DNA of 12,402 nt from an uncultured Clostridia bacterium (GCA_944393755.1 CALYBF010000033.1:1-12402); one strand, 5' to 3'; shown: positions 1 through 8,228, counted from the stretch's first letter. Program-made: numbers and translations. The notes: generated by a model from the sequence alone, not told the origin.

Positions 1-263
1 AATTTTCGCAAGTAGTTTTTGGTAAAAATTTATTTTTTATTTAACTTTAAAACAATTTGCTTTACTTTCCTAGTATATAAAAAAATTAAAAAACTAAAAT
101 GGGCTATTTACAAATAACTTATTATGTGTTACTATTAGTAATGTGTGATAGGCTATTTTTGTCGTGAAAGTAATACCTTTTACAGCAAAAGCTTTTCATT
201 AAAACTCATTCTTTTGTTTTTTGAAAGGTAGAGATACAAAACCTCTACCTTTTATTTTTTCAT
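1..263. other. AT-rich non-coding flank
   Basis: I see no gene in this stretch downstream of adhE. It holds a 13-base perfect palindrome (TTACTATTAGTAA, 129-141), a short AAAAGCTTTT palindrome near 187-196, and a hairpin at 224-252 described separately. No RNA gene was recognised. Confidence 0.5.
224..260 (+). terminator. hairpin terminator at the 3' side of adhE
   Basis: A perfect 10-bp stem, AAAGGTAGAG (224-233) with CTCTACCTTT (243-252), is closed by a 9-base loop. On the + strand it is followed by a T-run, so it looks like an intrinsic terminator for a transcript entering from the left. It starts only 12 bases past the adhE stop, so it may also end the adhE message, but on the minus strand no U-tract follows the stem. 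Confidence 0.55.
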
Positions 264-2860
264 TTAATTTTCTTTTCCATAATAACTATCTAGTAATATC
301 TGCTTTAGCTCTGTAACCAATGGAAGTCTTGGATTTGCAGTAGTACATTGGTCTTCAAAAGCTCTTTCTGCTAACATATCTACTTTTGCTAAAAATTCTT
401 GTTCATCAATTCCCGCTTCTTTAAAAGAACTTGGTATTTCCATATGTTTATTCATTTCTTTTATTTTTTCAATCAAACTATTTATTCCTTCTTCTTTAGT
501 ATCTGCTTTTAAACCAATCTTTTTTGCCAAATTATAATATTTCTCATCTGCAATAAAATATTCATATTTAGGAAATGATACGAATTTTGTAGGCTTTGTG
601 CTATTATATTTAATTACATATGGTAAAAGTATTGCATTTATTCTTCCGTGTGCCATATGGAATTCTGCACCCAATTTATGTGCTAAAGAGTGGTTTATTC
701 CAAGGAAAGCATTTGTAAATGCCATACCAGCAATTGTACTTGCGTTGTGCATTTTTTCTCTTGCCTTTTTATCATTTCCATCATCATATGCTTTCTCCAA
801 ATAATTTACAACTATTTCTGATGCTTTTTCTGCCAAACCATCTGTAAAATCTGATGCCATATTTGAAACATATGACTCTATTGCGTGTGTTAATACATCC
901 ATACCAGTGTCTGCTGTAACTTTTTTAGGTAAGCTCATTACTAAATCTGGATCTACAATTGCCACATCTGGTGTTAATTCATAATCTGCTAAAGGATATT
1001 TTTTATTTTGTTTTTTATCAGTTATAACTGCAAATGAAGTAACTTCTGAACCTGTTCCAGATGTTGTTGGTATTGCTACCATTTTACATTTTGTACCTAG
1101 CTTTGGGAATTTATAAGTACGTTTTCTAATATCCATAAATTTTAATTTCAAACCTTCTGGGTCTGCATCTGGATGTTCATAAAATAACCACATACCTTTT
1201 GCTGCATCTATTGGGCTTCCCCCACCTAATGCTATAATTACATCTGGTTTGAAATTATTCATAACTTCAACACCTTTCATAATTGTATCAAAAGATGGAT
1301 CTGGTTCTACTTCATCAAATATTTCTGAATGTACATATTGATTCCTTTTTCTTAAATGATATAATATTTTATCAACATATCCTAATTTTACCATACCCTC
1401 ATCTGTTACGATAAATGCTCTTTCTATATCTGGCATTTTTTCTAAATATCCTATTGAACCTGCTTCAAAATATATTTTATCTGGTATTTTAAACCATTGC
1501 ATATTAACCCTCCTCTTACTTGTTCTTTTTATATTAATAAGATTTACTGAAGATACATTTGCAGTTGTTGAATTTCCACCAAATGAACCACAACCTAAAG
1601 TTAATGATGGCATATTTGTATTATAAATATCACCAATTGCTCCGTGTGTTGAAGGTGAATTCACAATTATTCTTCCTGCTTTCATTGTTTTAGAAAACTT
1701 AAGTATTGTTTCTTTATTTTCAGAGTGTATAACTGCTGAGTGTCCAAGTCCGCCAAACTCTAAAAGTTTTTCAGATTTTTCTATTCCTTCGTCTTCATTT
1801 TCTACAATATAATAAGTAAGTACTGGGCTTAATTTTTCTTTTGAAAATGGATAATCTCTTCCTATTCCTTCTTCATATACAACTAATACTTTAGTATCTT
1901 CTGGTACACTAAAACCAGCTTCTTTTGCAATTATATATGGAGATTGTCCGAGGTACGTGTGATTTTAGTTTATAACCTATATCATCTCTATATTCAAACA
2001 TACTCTCTTGTAATTTTTGTTTTTCTTCTGGACTTACAAAATAGCAACCAGCTTCTCTCATTAATTTTTCAAACTCTTGGTAAACTTCTTTATCTACTAA
2101 AACTGCTTGCTCTGATGCGCATATCATACCATTATCAAATGATTTTGACATTACTAAATCATTTACAGATGTTTTAAGTTTAGCACTTTTTTCAATATAA
2201 CAAGGAACATTTCCGAGGTCCTACTCCTAATGCTGGTTTACCACAAGAATATGCTGATTTTACCATACCAGTTCCACCTGTTGCTAATATTAAATCTACG
2301 CCTGGGTGGTTCATAAGTGTTTTTGTGGCTAAAACACTTGGTTCTTCTATCCATAAAATACAATCTTTTGGTGCACCTTCTTTTATTGCTGCATCTCTTA
2401 AAATTTCTGCAGCTCTTGTGCTACATTTTTGTGCTGATGGGTGAAAACCAAATATTATTACATTTCTTGTTTTTGCTGAAATTATAGATTTAAACATTGT
2501 TGTTGAAGTTGGGTTTGTAACAGGTGTTACTCCTGCAATTACACCTACAGGTTCTGCAATTTCACTATACCCTTCTTCCTCATTTTTATTGATTACTCCA
2601 ACTGTTTTTTCATATTTAATACTATGATATACATATTCTGTTGCAAACATATTCTTTGTTATTTTATCTTCATAAATTCCTCTACCTGTTTCTTCAACAG
2701 CCATTTTGGCAAGTTCCATATGATGTTCTAGTCCTGCCATTGCCATTGCTTTTGTAATTCTATCTACTGTTTCTTGGTCTAATTTTAAATATTCTTCAGA
2801 TGCTTTTCTTGCTCTTGCAACTAAATCGTCAATCATTTCCTTTACTTTAGCTTCTTCCAT
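264..2860 (-). CDS. adhE: bifunctional acetaldehyde-CoA/alcohol dehydrogenase AdhE, read through two +1 frameshifts
   Basis: Reduces acetyl-CoA to acetaldehyde and then ethanol with NADH. The gene spans three frames: residues 1-215 (2860-2216), 216-303 (2214-1951) and 304-864 (1949-264). Both junctions are CCT-CGG-A; passing over the C of CGG restores the conserved Pro-Gly motifs GVGPGNVP and VPGQSP. The N-terminal half is an aldehyde dehydrogenase with catalytic Cys247 in GMICASEQ. The C-terminal half is an iron alcohol dehydrogenase with GGGSPIDAAKG and metal ligands Asp654 and His658 in MDVLTHAIE, plus the GINHSLAHKLG and HMAHGR histidines. Cys247 and His658 are each one residue off E. coli Cys246 and His657, so the reconstructed spacing is right. 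The ATG at 2860 has AAGGAGG nine bases upstream. A plain reading would call this a pseudogene, but no other damage is present over 864 codons and the same signal recurs elsewhere in the window. Confidence 0.93.
1500..1514 (-). promoter_or_regulatory. internal Shine-Dalgarno and ATG in adhE
   Basis: Inside adhE, AGGAGGG (1508-1514) sits five bases before an in-frame ATG at 1502-1500, at the start of the iron alcohol dehydrogenase domain (MQWFKIPDKIYFE). The two adjacent AGG Arg codons that form it are rare in this AT-rich gene. Initiation here would give a separate 412-residue alcohol dehydrogenase. This is inferred from spacing only. Confidence 0.4.
1947..1953 (-). other. +1 frameshift site 2 of adhE (CCT-CGG-A)
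   Basis: On the minus strand the incoming frame reads CAC GTA CCT CGG ACA and reaches a TAG stop 12 codons after CGG. Passing over the C at 1950 gives CCT GGA CAA TCT CCA, the conserved PGQSP of AdhE, and opens the 561-codon remainder. No Shine-Dalgarno-like sequence stands immediately upstream. Confidence 0.9.
2212..2218 (-). other. +1 frameshift site 1 of adhE (CCT-CGG-A)
   Basis: On the minus strand the incoming frame reads GTA GGA CCT CGG AAA and ends at TGA seven codons after CGG, giving a 222-residue product. Passing over the C at 2215 gives CCT GGA AAT GTT CCT, the conserved GPGNVP loop of the aldehyde dehydrogenase domain. A GGAG-like stretch lies a few bases upstream, but it is encoded by conserved Leu-Gly-Val-Gly codons. 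Confidence 0.9.
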
Positions 2861-2950
2861 AAAGTATTTCCTCCTTTTTTTCTTTTGCTTATTTTAACCA
2901 ATATTCTACAAATATATAATACTATATAAGATATATTTATTCCTTCTTAG

Positions 2951-2956
2951 ATTATA
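2951..2956 (-). promoter_or_regulatory. possible adhE promoter -10 box
   Basis: On the minus strand a perfect TATAAT lies about 90 bases before the adhE ATG, in an intergenic space of 256 bases. No good -35 box is seen 17 bases upstream, so the assignment is weak. The rest of this space is AT-rich, with the peptidase terminator at its far end. Confidence 0.3.
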
Positions 2957-3070
2957 ACATTAGAAAAAGAAAAAATATACATTTTTATTAAAAATAATTC
3001 TAATTAAAACATAGTAATTTTGACATCAGTATCTTTTAATAACAAAATTTACTTATGTTTAGTTTTTTAT

Positions 3071-3103
3071 CAAAAAAAGATTAGTTATATTTCAAACTAA
3101 TCT
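3071..3103 (-). terminator. intrinsic terminator of the M23 peptidase gene
   Basis: A 9-bp stem, AGATTAGTT (3078-3086) with AACTAATCT (3095-3103), has an 8-base loop. On the minus strand a run of seven T follows directly. It begins about 14 bases past the peptidase stop and separates that gene from adhE. Confidence 0.8.
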
Positions 3104-3116
3104 AAATATTTATTTT

Positions 3117-4139
3117 TTATTTATATAAATATAATTGTGGGTTTATGTGTTTACCATTTACTCTAATTTCTAAGTGTAAGTGTGGTCCTGTTGAATTACC
3201 TGTAGAACCCACTTCTGCAATTACATCTCCTGCTTTAACCTCAGTTCCAGCTTTAACATACATTTTATTTGTATGTGCATACCAAGTTTCTACTCCATTT
3301 CCGTGGTCTACCTTTACTAAATTACCATATGAACCATTGTATTTAGCAAAAGTAACTGTACCGTCTGCTACAACCTTTATTGGTGTACCTTTTTTTGCTG
3401 ATATATCTAAGCCTGTATGTCTAGAACTTCTTATACTACTACTTACACCATATCTTGATGTAATTTTACCTGATATTGGTGTTACAGCTAATTTAATTCC
3501 ATTAATATCTGGAAGTGCATCAATTCTTTCTTGTTCTTCTTGTTTTTCTATTATTTCAGTAACTTTTGTTTGAATATCAGCTTTAGCTACTTCAACATCT
3601 TCTGTTGTTAATTCTTCTTCATTTTGAGTAAACTTCTCTAATATAGTTAAATCTAAATCTTTATCTGGTATTTCTTCTTTAATTTCATTTACTACTTCTT
3701 CAGCTTCATCAATTGTATCTACTTTTTGTAGTTCTTCATCATTTAAAGCTATTTCATAATATTTATAAGTAATAACTAAATTTTCTTCTATCTTACTTGC
3801 AACTTCTTCTTCGTTAGTTTCTAAATTTCTATCTACAAATTTTAACTCATATTCAGGTTTTTCTTCTAAATCTACAGTATCTACATTTTTCCCTTGTTCT
3901 ACTTCTTGTTTTAAATTTTCTACAAAAGCCTCTTTGTTTTGTACATACCCTACTTCTTCACCTGATATGCTAACTTCATAGATTGGTTTATATTTTATTA
4001 ATATAATCGCGGTAATAAAACCAAGTCCTATAATAGCTATGTTAAAATACTTGAAAATTTCTTTTGTGTAGTATTTTAATTTCTTGTTTAAAATATATAT
4101 CCACGCTCCTTTTTTATTAAGTTTTTTTAACGCGACCAA
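3117..4139 (-). CDS. membrane-anchored M23 (LytM-type) peptidoglycan endopeptidase
   Basis: A 340-residue protein predicted to cut peptide cross-links of the cell wall outside the membrane. A basic N-terminus is followed by one membrane segment at about residues 34-48 and an extracellular part beginning YEVSISGEEVGYV. Residues about 75-205 are acidic and Glu/Lys-rich, probably a helical stalk. The C-terminal M23 domain (about 218-340) keeps the zinc and catalytic residues: His241 and Asp245 in HTGLD, His289 in YAH, and His320/His322 in HLHLE. The family is common in clostridia, in division or sporulation roles; which applies here cannot be told. The start is doubtful: the TTG at 4139 coincides with the predicted transcription start, and the only good Shine-Dalgarno (AAAGGAG, 4106-4112) lies inside the frame before ATA/ATT codons at 4100/4094. 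The gene stands alone, divergent from the next regulator. Confidence 0.88.
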   Translation of the reverse strand: MVALKKLNKKGAWIYILNKKLKYYTKEIFKYFNIAIIGLGFITAIILIKYKPIYEVSISGEEVGYVQNKEAFVENLKQEVEQGKNVDTVDLEEKPEYELKFVDRNLETNEEEVASKIEENLVITYKYYEIALNDEELQKVDTIDEAEEVVNEIKEEIPDKDLDLTILEKFTQNEEELTTEDVEVAKADIQTKVTEIIEKQEEQERIDALPDINGIKLAVTPISGKITSRYGVSSSIRSSRHTGLDISAKKGTPIKVVADGTVTFAKYNGSYGNLVKVDHGNGVETWYAHTNKMYVKAGTEVKAGDVIAEVGSTGNSTGPHLHLEIRVNGKHINPQLYLYK

Positions 4140-4144
4140 TTTCT

Positions 4145-4173
4145 ATTATACTATATATTCTCTCCAAAAGCAA
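4145..4173 (-). promoter_or_regulatory. promoter of the M23 peptidase gene
   Basis: On the minus strand TTGCTT (4168-4173) and a perfect TATAAT (4145-4150) are separated by exactly 17 bases, a good housekeeping sigma-factor promoter. The same TTGCTT -35 hexamer is used before pflB. The expected start of transcription is about 4138-4139, at the apparent TTG start codon. Confidence 0.6.
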
Positions 4174-4424
4174 ATTATGTATACATTTTTAATCGTAATT
4201 TGTCAAATTTAATAAAAATTATCAATTTATTTTCCTTATTTTTCCACTTTTTTCTCTTTTTTTCTCACATTTACTCGTTTTTTCTCTGTTTCTCTGCTTT
4301 GATTTATTTGAAATTTGGTTTTTGCTAATTTACTATTTTGTCTATTTTTTAAATTATTAAGTTATTTTTATTCTCTCGTAAACTACGTCTATACCAAGCA
4401 AAACTGACATTTTTTTAACTTATA

Positions 4425-4440
4425 AAACAATAAATTGTTT
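4425..4440. repeat. palindrome, possible operator of the XRE gene
   Basis: AAACAAT (4425-4431) and ATTGTTT (4434-4440) form a perfect 7-base inverted repeat with a 2-base spacer, about 95 bases before the XRE start codon. Dyads of this size are typical for dimeric XRE repressors, so autoregulation is possible. There is no second copy to confirm it. Confidence 0.3.
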
Positions 4441-4533
4441 ACTTATATATTCAATGTAGACATTTTAGTTTCTGTAAATTTGAACCACAAAATGCTATTA
4501 TGTGAGCATAATAAAAATAGGAGTGTGATTAAG

Positions 4534-4875
4534 ATGGCTTTAGACTATAGTGTTATAGGACAAAGATTAAAACAAGCAAGACTTGCAAAAAATATGACTC
4601 AAGAAGATTTAGCAGAACAAATTGATATCTCAGTTGCTTTCTTAAGTAGAGTAGAAAGAGGAAATTCTCATATCAATTTAAAAAGATTAAATCAAATTTG
4701 TCGTTTATTAGACGTTTCAGAAGGATACATATTAAATGGTGCTTCTAGTAATTCTCAAAATTATTTAACAAAAGAATTTTCAGAATTATTGAAGAGTTGC
4801 TCACCAGAAACACAAAGATTAATTTATAATGTAGCAAAAGTAATTGCTGAAGACGATCCATTTGAACCATTATAA
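4534..4875 (+). CDS. XRE-family helix-turn-helix regulator
   Basis: A 113-residue DNA-binding protein. The Cro/CI-type domain fills residues 8-65, with the helix-turn-helix at about 22-41 (TQEDLAEQIDISVAFLSRVE), followed by a short C-terminal helical tail (72-113) that may be a dimerisation segment. I chose the ATG at 4534 because TAGGAG stands ten bases upstream and the homology begins there; an in-frame extension to 4435 has no ribosome binding site. The gene is monocistronic, closed by two hairpin terminators and placed just before pflB. Its targets are unknown; control of pfl or of itself is only a guess from position. Confidence 0.85.
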   Translation: MALDYSVIGQRLKQARLAKNMTQEDLAEQIDISVAFLSRVERGNSHINLKRLNQICRLLDVSEGYILNGASSNSQNYLTKEFSELLKSCSPETQRLIYNVAKVIAEDDPFEPL

Positions 4876-4890
4876 AATTAAATTTTTTAT

Positions 4891-4923
4891 AAAAAAGTCA
4901 ATATCAAAATATTGGCTTTTTTG
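4891..4923 (+). terminator. intrinsic terminator of the XRE gene
   Basis: The stem AAAAAGTCAATAT pairs with ATATTGGCTTTTT around a short loop (CAAA), with one G-U pair, and runs into a T-run. It follows the stop codon by about 15 bases. Confidence 0.75.
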
Positions 4924-4949
4924 TTGCTTTTGCAACAGTTTTATTTTTT
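4922..4949 (+). terminator. second tandem terminator
   Basis: TGTTGC (4922-4927), a TTTT loop and GCAACA (4932-4937) form a small hairpin followed by GTTTTATTTTTT. It directly follows the first terminator, so the pair isolates the XRE gene from the strongly initiated pflB. Confidence 0.65.
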
Positions 4950-5001
4950 AAAAGGCTATATATTATTTGTAGAAATTTATAAAAATTTGTCAAAAAATAA
5001 G

Positions 5002-5030
5002 TTGCTTATATTTTTTTAATATGGTATTAT
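5002..5030 (+). promoter_or_regulatory. pflB promoter
   Basis: TTGCTT (5002-5007) and TATTAT (5025-5030) are 17 bases apart. A second, unpaired TATAAT lies at 5049-5054. AAGGAGG at 5073-5079, six bases before the ATG, is a strong ribosome binding site. Confidence 0.6.
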
Positions 5031-5085
5031 AATATGTGGCAATTTGTTTATAATAATAAAAGATTAAAAAATAAGGAGGTATAAG

Positions 5086-7323
5086 ATGGAATTCGAACAA
5101 TGGAAAAATTTTAAAAAAGGTGATTGGCAAACAGAAATAAATGTTAGAGATTTTATTCAAAGAAATTACACACCATATACAGGTGATGAAAGTTTTCTTT
5201 CTGGACCAACAGAAAAAACAAAAAAACTTTGGGATGAAGTTTTAGAACTTTATAATAAAGAACACAACTCTAAAGGTGGAGTTTTAGATATAGATACTAA
5301 AACAATTTCTACAATAACAGCTCATAATGCAGGTTATATTGATAAAGATTTAGAGGATATTGTAGGGCTTCAAACAGACGCTCCTTTAAAAAGAGCTATT
5401 ATGCCATTTGGTGGTATACGTATAGTTGAAAAAGCTTGTGAAGCTTATGACAAAAAAGTAGATGATGAAGTGGAAACTATCTTCCATAAATATAGAAAAA
5501 CTCATAATGATGGAGTATTTAGTGTATATACACCAGATATAAGAGCTGCTAGAAGTTCACATTTAATTACAGGTCTTCCTGATGGTTATGGACGTGGAAG
5601 AATAATTGGTGATTATAGAAGAGTTGCTCTATATGGTATAGATGCTCTAATTTCTGAAAAACAAGCTGAATTAGATGTTTTAAATACAGATGAATTAACA
5701 GAAGAAGTTATTCGTTCAAGAGAAGAAATTAGCGACCAAATTAGTGCATTAAAAGAATTAAAAGAAATGGCTTCAAAATATGGTTTTGATATATCTGTCC
5801 CTGCAAAAAATGCTAAAGAAGCTGTTCAATGGCTATATTTTGGATATTTAGGAGCAATAAAATCACAAGATGGTGCTGCAATGAGTTTAGGTAGAACATC
5901 TACATTTTTAGATATTTATTTTGAAAGAGATTTACAAAATGGTGTTTTAACAGAAGAAGAAGCACAAGAAATTATGGATCATTTTGTTATGAAATTAAGA
6001 TTAGTACGTTTCTTAAGAACACCTGAATATAATGAATTATTTAGTGGAGACCCTGTATGGGTAACAGAAAGTATTGGTGGTATGGGAATTGATGGAAGAA
6101 CTTTAGTTACTAAAAACTCTTTTAGACTACTTCATACATTAGAGAATTTAGGTCCTGCACCTGAACCAAATATGACAGTTTTATGGTCTACAAGACTTCC
6201 TGAAAACTTTAAGAAATATACTACTAATTTATCTATTAAAACATCATCTATTCAATATGAAAATGATGATTTAATGAGAATTACGTTAGGAGACGACTAT
6301 GGTATTGCTTGTTGTGTATCTCCTATGAAAATAGGTAAACAAATGCAATTCTTTGGAGCAAGAGCTAACCTTGCAAAAACTCTTCTTTACGCAATTAATG
6401 GTGGTAGAGATGAAGTTTCTGGAAAACAAATTACTCCAAAATACGCACCAATTACTTCAGAATATTTAGATTATGATGAAGTTATGGAAAAATTCAATCA
6501 AATGATGGACTATGTTGCAAAAATTTATATAAAAGCATTAAATGCTATTCATTATATGCACGATAAATATTGCTATGAAGCAATTGAAATGGCTCTTCAC
6601 GATAGAGAAATCTTACGTACAATGGCTTGTGGTATTGCAGGTTTATCAGTTGTAGCAGATTCATTATCAGCTATAAAATATGCTAAAGTAAAAGTAATTC
6701 GTGATGAAACAGGACTTGCTGTTGACTACAAAGTTGAAGGAGATTTTCCTAAATTCGGAAATGATGATAATAGAGTTGACCAAATTGCAGTTGACATTAC
6801 TAAAAACTTTATGAATAAATTAAGAAAACATCAAACTTATAGAAATTCAAAACACACATTATCTATTTTAACAATTACTTCAAATGTAGTTTATGGAAAA
6901 GCAACAGGAAATACACCTGATGGAAGAAGAGCAGGAGAACCTTTTGGACCAGGAGCAAACCCACTACATGGAAGAGATACAAATGGAGCTTTAGCTGTTA
7001 TGAACTCAATTGCAAAACTTCCATTTGATAGTGCAGAAGATGGTATTTCATATACTTTCTCAATTACACCTGGAACATTAGGAAAAACAGATAACGAAAA
7101 AGTAGATAATTTGGTAAATATGCTTGACGGTTATTTTGCACAAACAGGTCATCATATCAATGTTAATGTGTTTGATAGAAGTTTATTAGAAGATGCTATG
7201 GAACATCCTGAAAAATATCCACAACTTACAATTCGTGTTTCTGGATATGCTGTTCACTTTACTAAATTAACAAGAGAACAACAATTAGATGTAATTCATA
7301 GAACAATTCATGAAAGAATATAA
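5086..7323 (+). CDS. pflB: formate C-acetyltransferase (pyruvate formate-lyase)
   Basis: A 745-residue glycyl-radical enzyme, full length for the family, converting pyruvate and CoA to acetyl-CoA and formate under anoxic conditions. The paired catalytic cysteines Cys409-Cys410 are in GIACCVSPM, and the radical glycine Gly720 is in RVSGYAVHF near the C-terminus. It is followed by its activating enzyme, separated by 57 bases that contain a strong hairpin. AdhE, encoded earlier in the window, uses its acetyl-CoA product. The frame is unbroken and contains no in-frame CGG; an in-frame CCTGGA Pro-Gly at about 7069-7074 is intact, a useful contrast to the CCTCGGA sites of adhE. Confidence 0.97.
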   Translation: MEFEQWKNFKKGDWQTEINVRDFIQRNYTPYTGDESFLSGPTEKTKKLWDEVLELYNKEHNSKGGVLDIDTKTISTITAHNAGYIDKDLEDIVGLQTDAPLKRAIMPFGGIRIVEKACEAYDKKVDDEVETIFHKYRKTHNDGVFSVYTPDIRAARSSHLITGLPDGYGRGRIIGDYRRVALYGIDALISEKQAELDVLNTDELTEEVIRSREEISDQISALKELKEMASKYGFDISVPAKNAKEAVQWLYFGYLGAIKSQDGAAMSLGRTSTFLDIYFERDLQNGVLTEEEAQEIMDHFVMKLRLVRFLRTPEYNELFSGDPVWVTESIGGMGIDGRTLVTKNSFRLLHTLENLGPAPEPNMTVLWSTRLPENFKKYTTNLSIKTSSIQYENDDLMRITLGDDYGIACCVSPMKIGKQMQFFGARANLAKTLLYAINGGRDEVSGKQITPKYAPITSEYLDYDEVMEKFNQMMDYVAKIYIKALNAIHYMHDKYCYEAIEMALHDREILRTMACGIAGLSVVADSLSAIKYAKVKVIRDETGLAVDYKVEGDFPKFGNDDNRVDQIAVDITKNFMNKLRKHQTYRNSKHTLSILTITSNVVYGKATGNTPDGRRAGEPFGPGANPLHGRDTNGALAVMNSIAKLPFDSAEDGISYTFSITPGTLGKTDNEKVDNLVNMLDGYFAQTGHHINVNVFDRSLLEDAMEHPEKYPQLTIRVSGYAVHFTKLTREQQLDVIHRTIHERI

Positions 7324-7333
7324 AATAAATTAG

Positions 7334-7360
7334 TTAAAGGGGAATATATTTCCCCTTTAA
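7334..7360 (+). repeat. intercistronic hairpin between pflB and pflA
   Basis: TTAAAGGGGAA (7334-7344) and TTCCCCTTTAA (7350-7360) form a perfect 11-bp stem with a 5-base loop, starting ten bases after the pflB stop. No U-run follows, so it is not a classical terminator. It could protect the 3' end of pflB mRNA or attenuate read-through, fitting the need for much more enzyme than activase. Confidence 0.7.
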
Positions 7361-7380
7361 TAGTATGAGGATGATTTTAT

Positions 7381-8142
7381 ATGGAAAATAAAATTGATAA
7401 AACTAACAATTTAGAAAAAAAAGATTTAAGATATTATGCCAAAATTCACTCTGTAGAATCATTTGGTACAGTAGATGGACCAGGCATTAGATTTGTATTA
7501 TTTATGCAAGGATGTCATTTAGAGTGCAAGTATTGCCATAATAGAGATACTTGGGATATAAATTCAGGACATTATAAATCTTTAGATGAAATCTTTAATA
7601 AAATAATGAATTATAAAAACTATATATACCCACGTGGTGGTGTAACAATAAGTGGCGGAGAACCTCTTTTACAACACCAATTTATTTATGAATTATTTAC
7701 TAAATTAAAAAAAGAAAATATCCATACTTGTATAGATACTTCTGGTATGGTATCTCTTACAGAAGATATCAAAAAATTAATTGATATAACTGATTTGTTT
7801 TTATTAGATATTAAACATATAGATGATAAAAAGTGCAAAGAATTAGTTGGAAAATCAAATAAATTAGAACTTGAATTTGCAAAATATCTAAGCAATAATA
7901 ACAAGCCTATGTGGATAAGACAAGTATTAGTACCAGGCTTTACAGATGACAAGGAAGATTTATTAAAATTAAAAGATTTTATTAATTCTCTAAAAACTGT
8001 AGAAAGGGTAGAAATATTACCATACCATAGTGTAGGAGAATTTAAATGGAAAAAGTTAGGGCTTAATTACCCTCTAGAAGGTGTTAGGCAAGCTGATAAT
8101 AATGATGTAAAAAGAGCAAAAGAAATTTTAGGTATTGAATAA
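7381..8142 (+). CDS. pflA: pyruvate formate-lyase activating enzyme (radical SAM)
   Basis: A 253-residue radical-SAM enzyme that places the glycyl radical on PflB Gly720 using S-adenosylmethionine and a [4Fe-4S] cluster. The cluster cysteines are Cys45, Cys49 and Cys52 in CHLECKYC, the CxxxCxxC signature, preceded by FGTVDGPGIRFVLFMQG as in other activases. The SAM-binding GGEP is present (GVTISGGEPLLQ). The ATG at 7381 has GAGG ten bases upstream. The N-terminus carries about 15 extra polar residues before the usual family start. The gene lies directly after pflB on the same strand and is probably co-transcribed, with lower expression set by the hairpin and the weaker ribosome binding site. 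Confidence 0.95.
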   Translation: MENKIDKTNNLEKKDLRYYAKIHSVESFGTVDGPGIRFVLFMQGCHLECKYCHNRDTWDINSGHYKSLDEIFNKIMNYKNYIYPRGGVTISGGEPLLQHQFIYELFTKLKKENIHTCIDTSGMVSLTEDIKKLIDITDLFLLDIKHIDDKKCKELVGKSNKLELEFAKYLSNNNKPMWIRQVLVPGFTDDKEDLLKLKDFINSLKTVERVEILPYHSVGEFKWKKLGLNYPLEGVRQADNNDVKRAKEILGIE

Positions 8143-8176
8143 TTGCTGTTTTGGGAATAGGATCAAAAAACAGCAA
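8143..8176 (+). repeat. hairpin at the pflA stop
   Basis: TTGCTGTTTT (8143-8152) and AAAACAGCAA (8167-8176) form a 10-bp stem with a 14-base loop, starting right after the pflA stop. No U-run follows on this strand, so it may be a weak terminator or an mRNA-end stabiliser. Confidence 0.45.
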
Positions 8177-8193
8177 AATAACTATTCTGCACA

Positions 8194-8222
8194 TTGACTT
8201 TTGTATTAAAAAATATTACAAT
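8194..8222 (+). promoter_or_regulatory. promoter of a candidate small RNA
   Basis: TTGACT (8194-8199) and TACAAT (8217-8222) are exactly 17 bases apart, each one mismatch from consensus. No open reading frame with a ribosome binding site follows on this strand before the terminator at 8283-8321. Confidence 0.5.
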
Positions 8223-8228
8223 TAATTT

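Larger units (their letters stand above)
4140..4533. other. intergenic region between divergent genes
   Basis: This 394-base spacer holds the peptidase promoter at its left edge, a T/C-rich stretch at about 4228-4300 with several CTCTTTTT-like runs, and a 16-base palindrome at 4425-4440. I found no further gene or RNA. The promoter of the XRE gene is not clear. Confidence 0.5.

Noticed and set aside
1944..2177. Forward-strand reading frames inside adhE, the peptidase and the ATPase (for example 1944-2177, 3145-3573, 10298-10567)
   Set aside because: They lie antisense to clearly conserved genes, lack ribosome binding sites and have no recognisable protein features.
1947..2218. Extra C in CCTCGGA as a systematic base-calling error at methylated CCWGG sites
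   Set aside because: Other CCTGG/CCAGG sites in the window are intact (for example in pflB at about 6950 and 7069, in pflA at about 7484 and 7932), and the prepilin-like sites AACGGC and CGAGGT are not CCWGG. Raw reads would still be decisive.
264..2860. adhE as an ordinary pseudogene
   Set aside because: Apart from two identical CCT-C-GGA junctions there is no stop, deletion or lost catalytic residue in 864 codons, and a second gene in the window shows the same CGG signal.
2886..2905. Rex-type operator upstream of adhE
   Set aside because: The minus strand shows TTGGTTAAAATAAGCAA, which only loosely resembles TTGTTAA-N4-TTAACAA; the right half fails.
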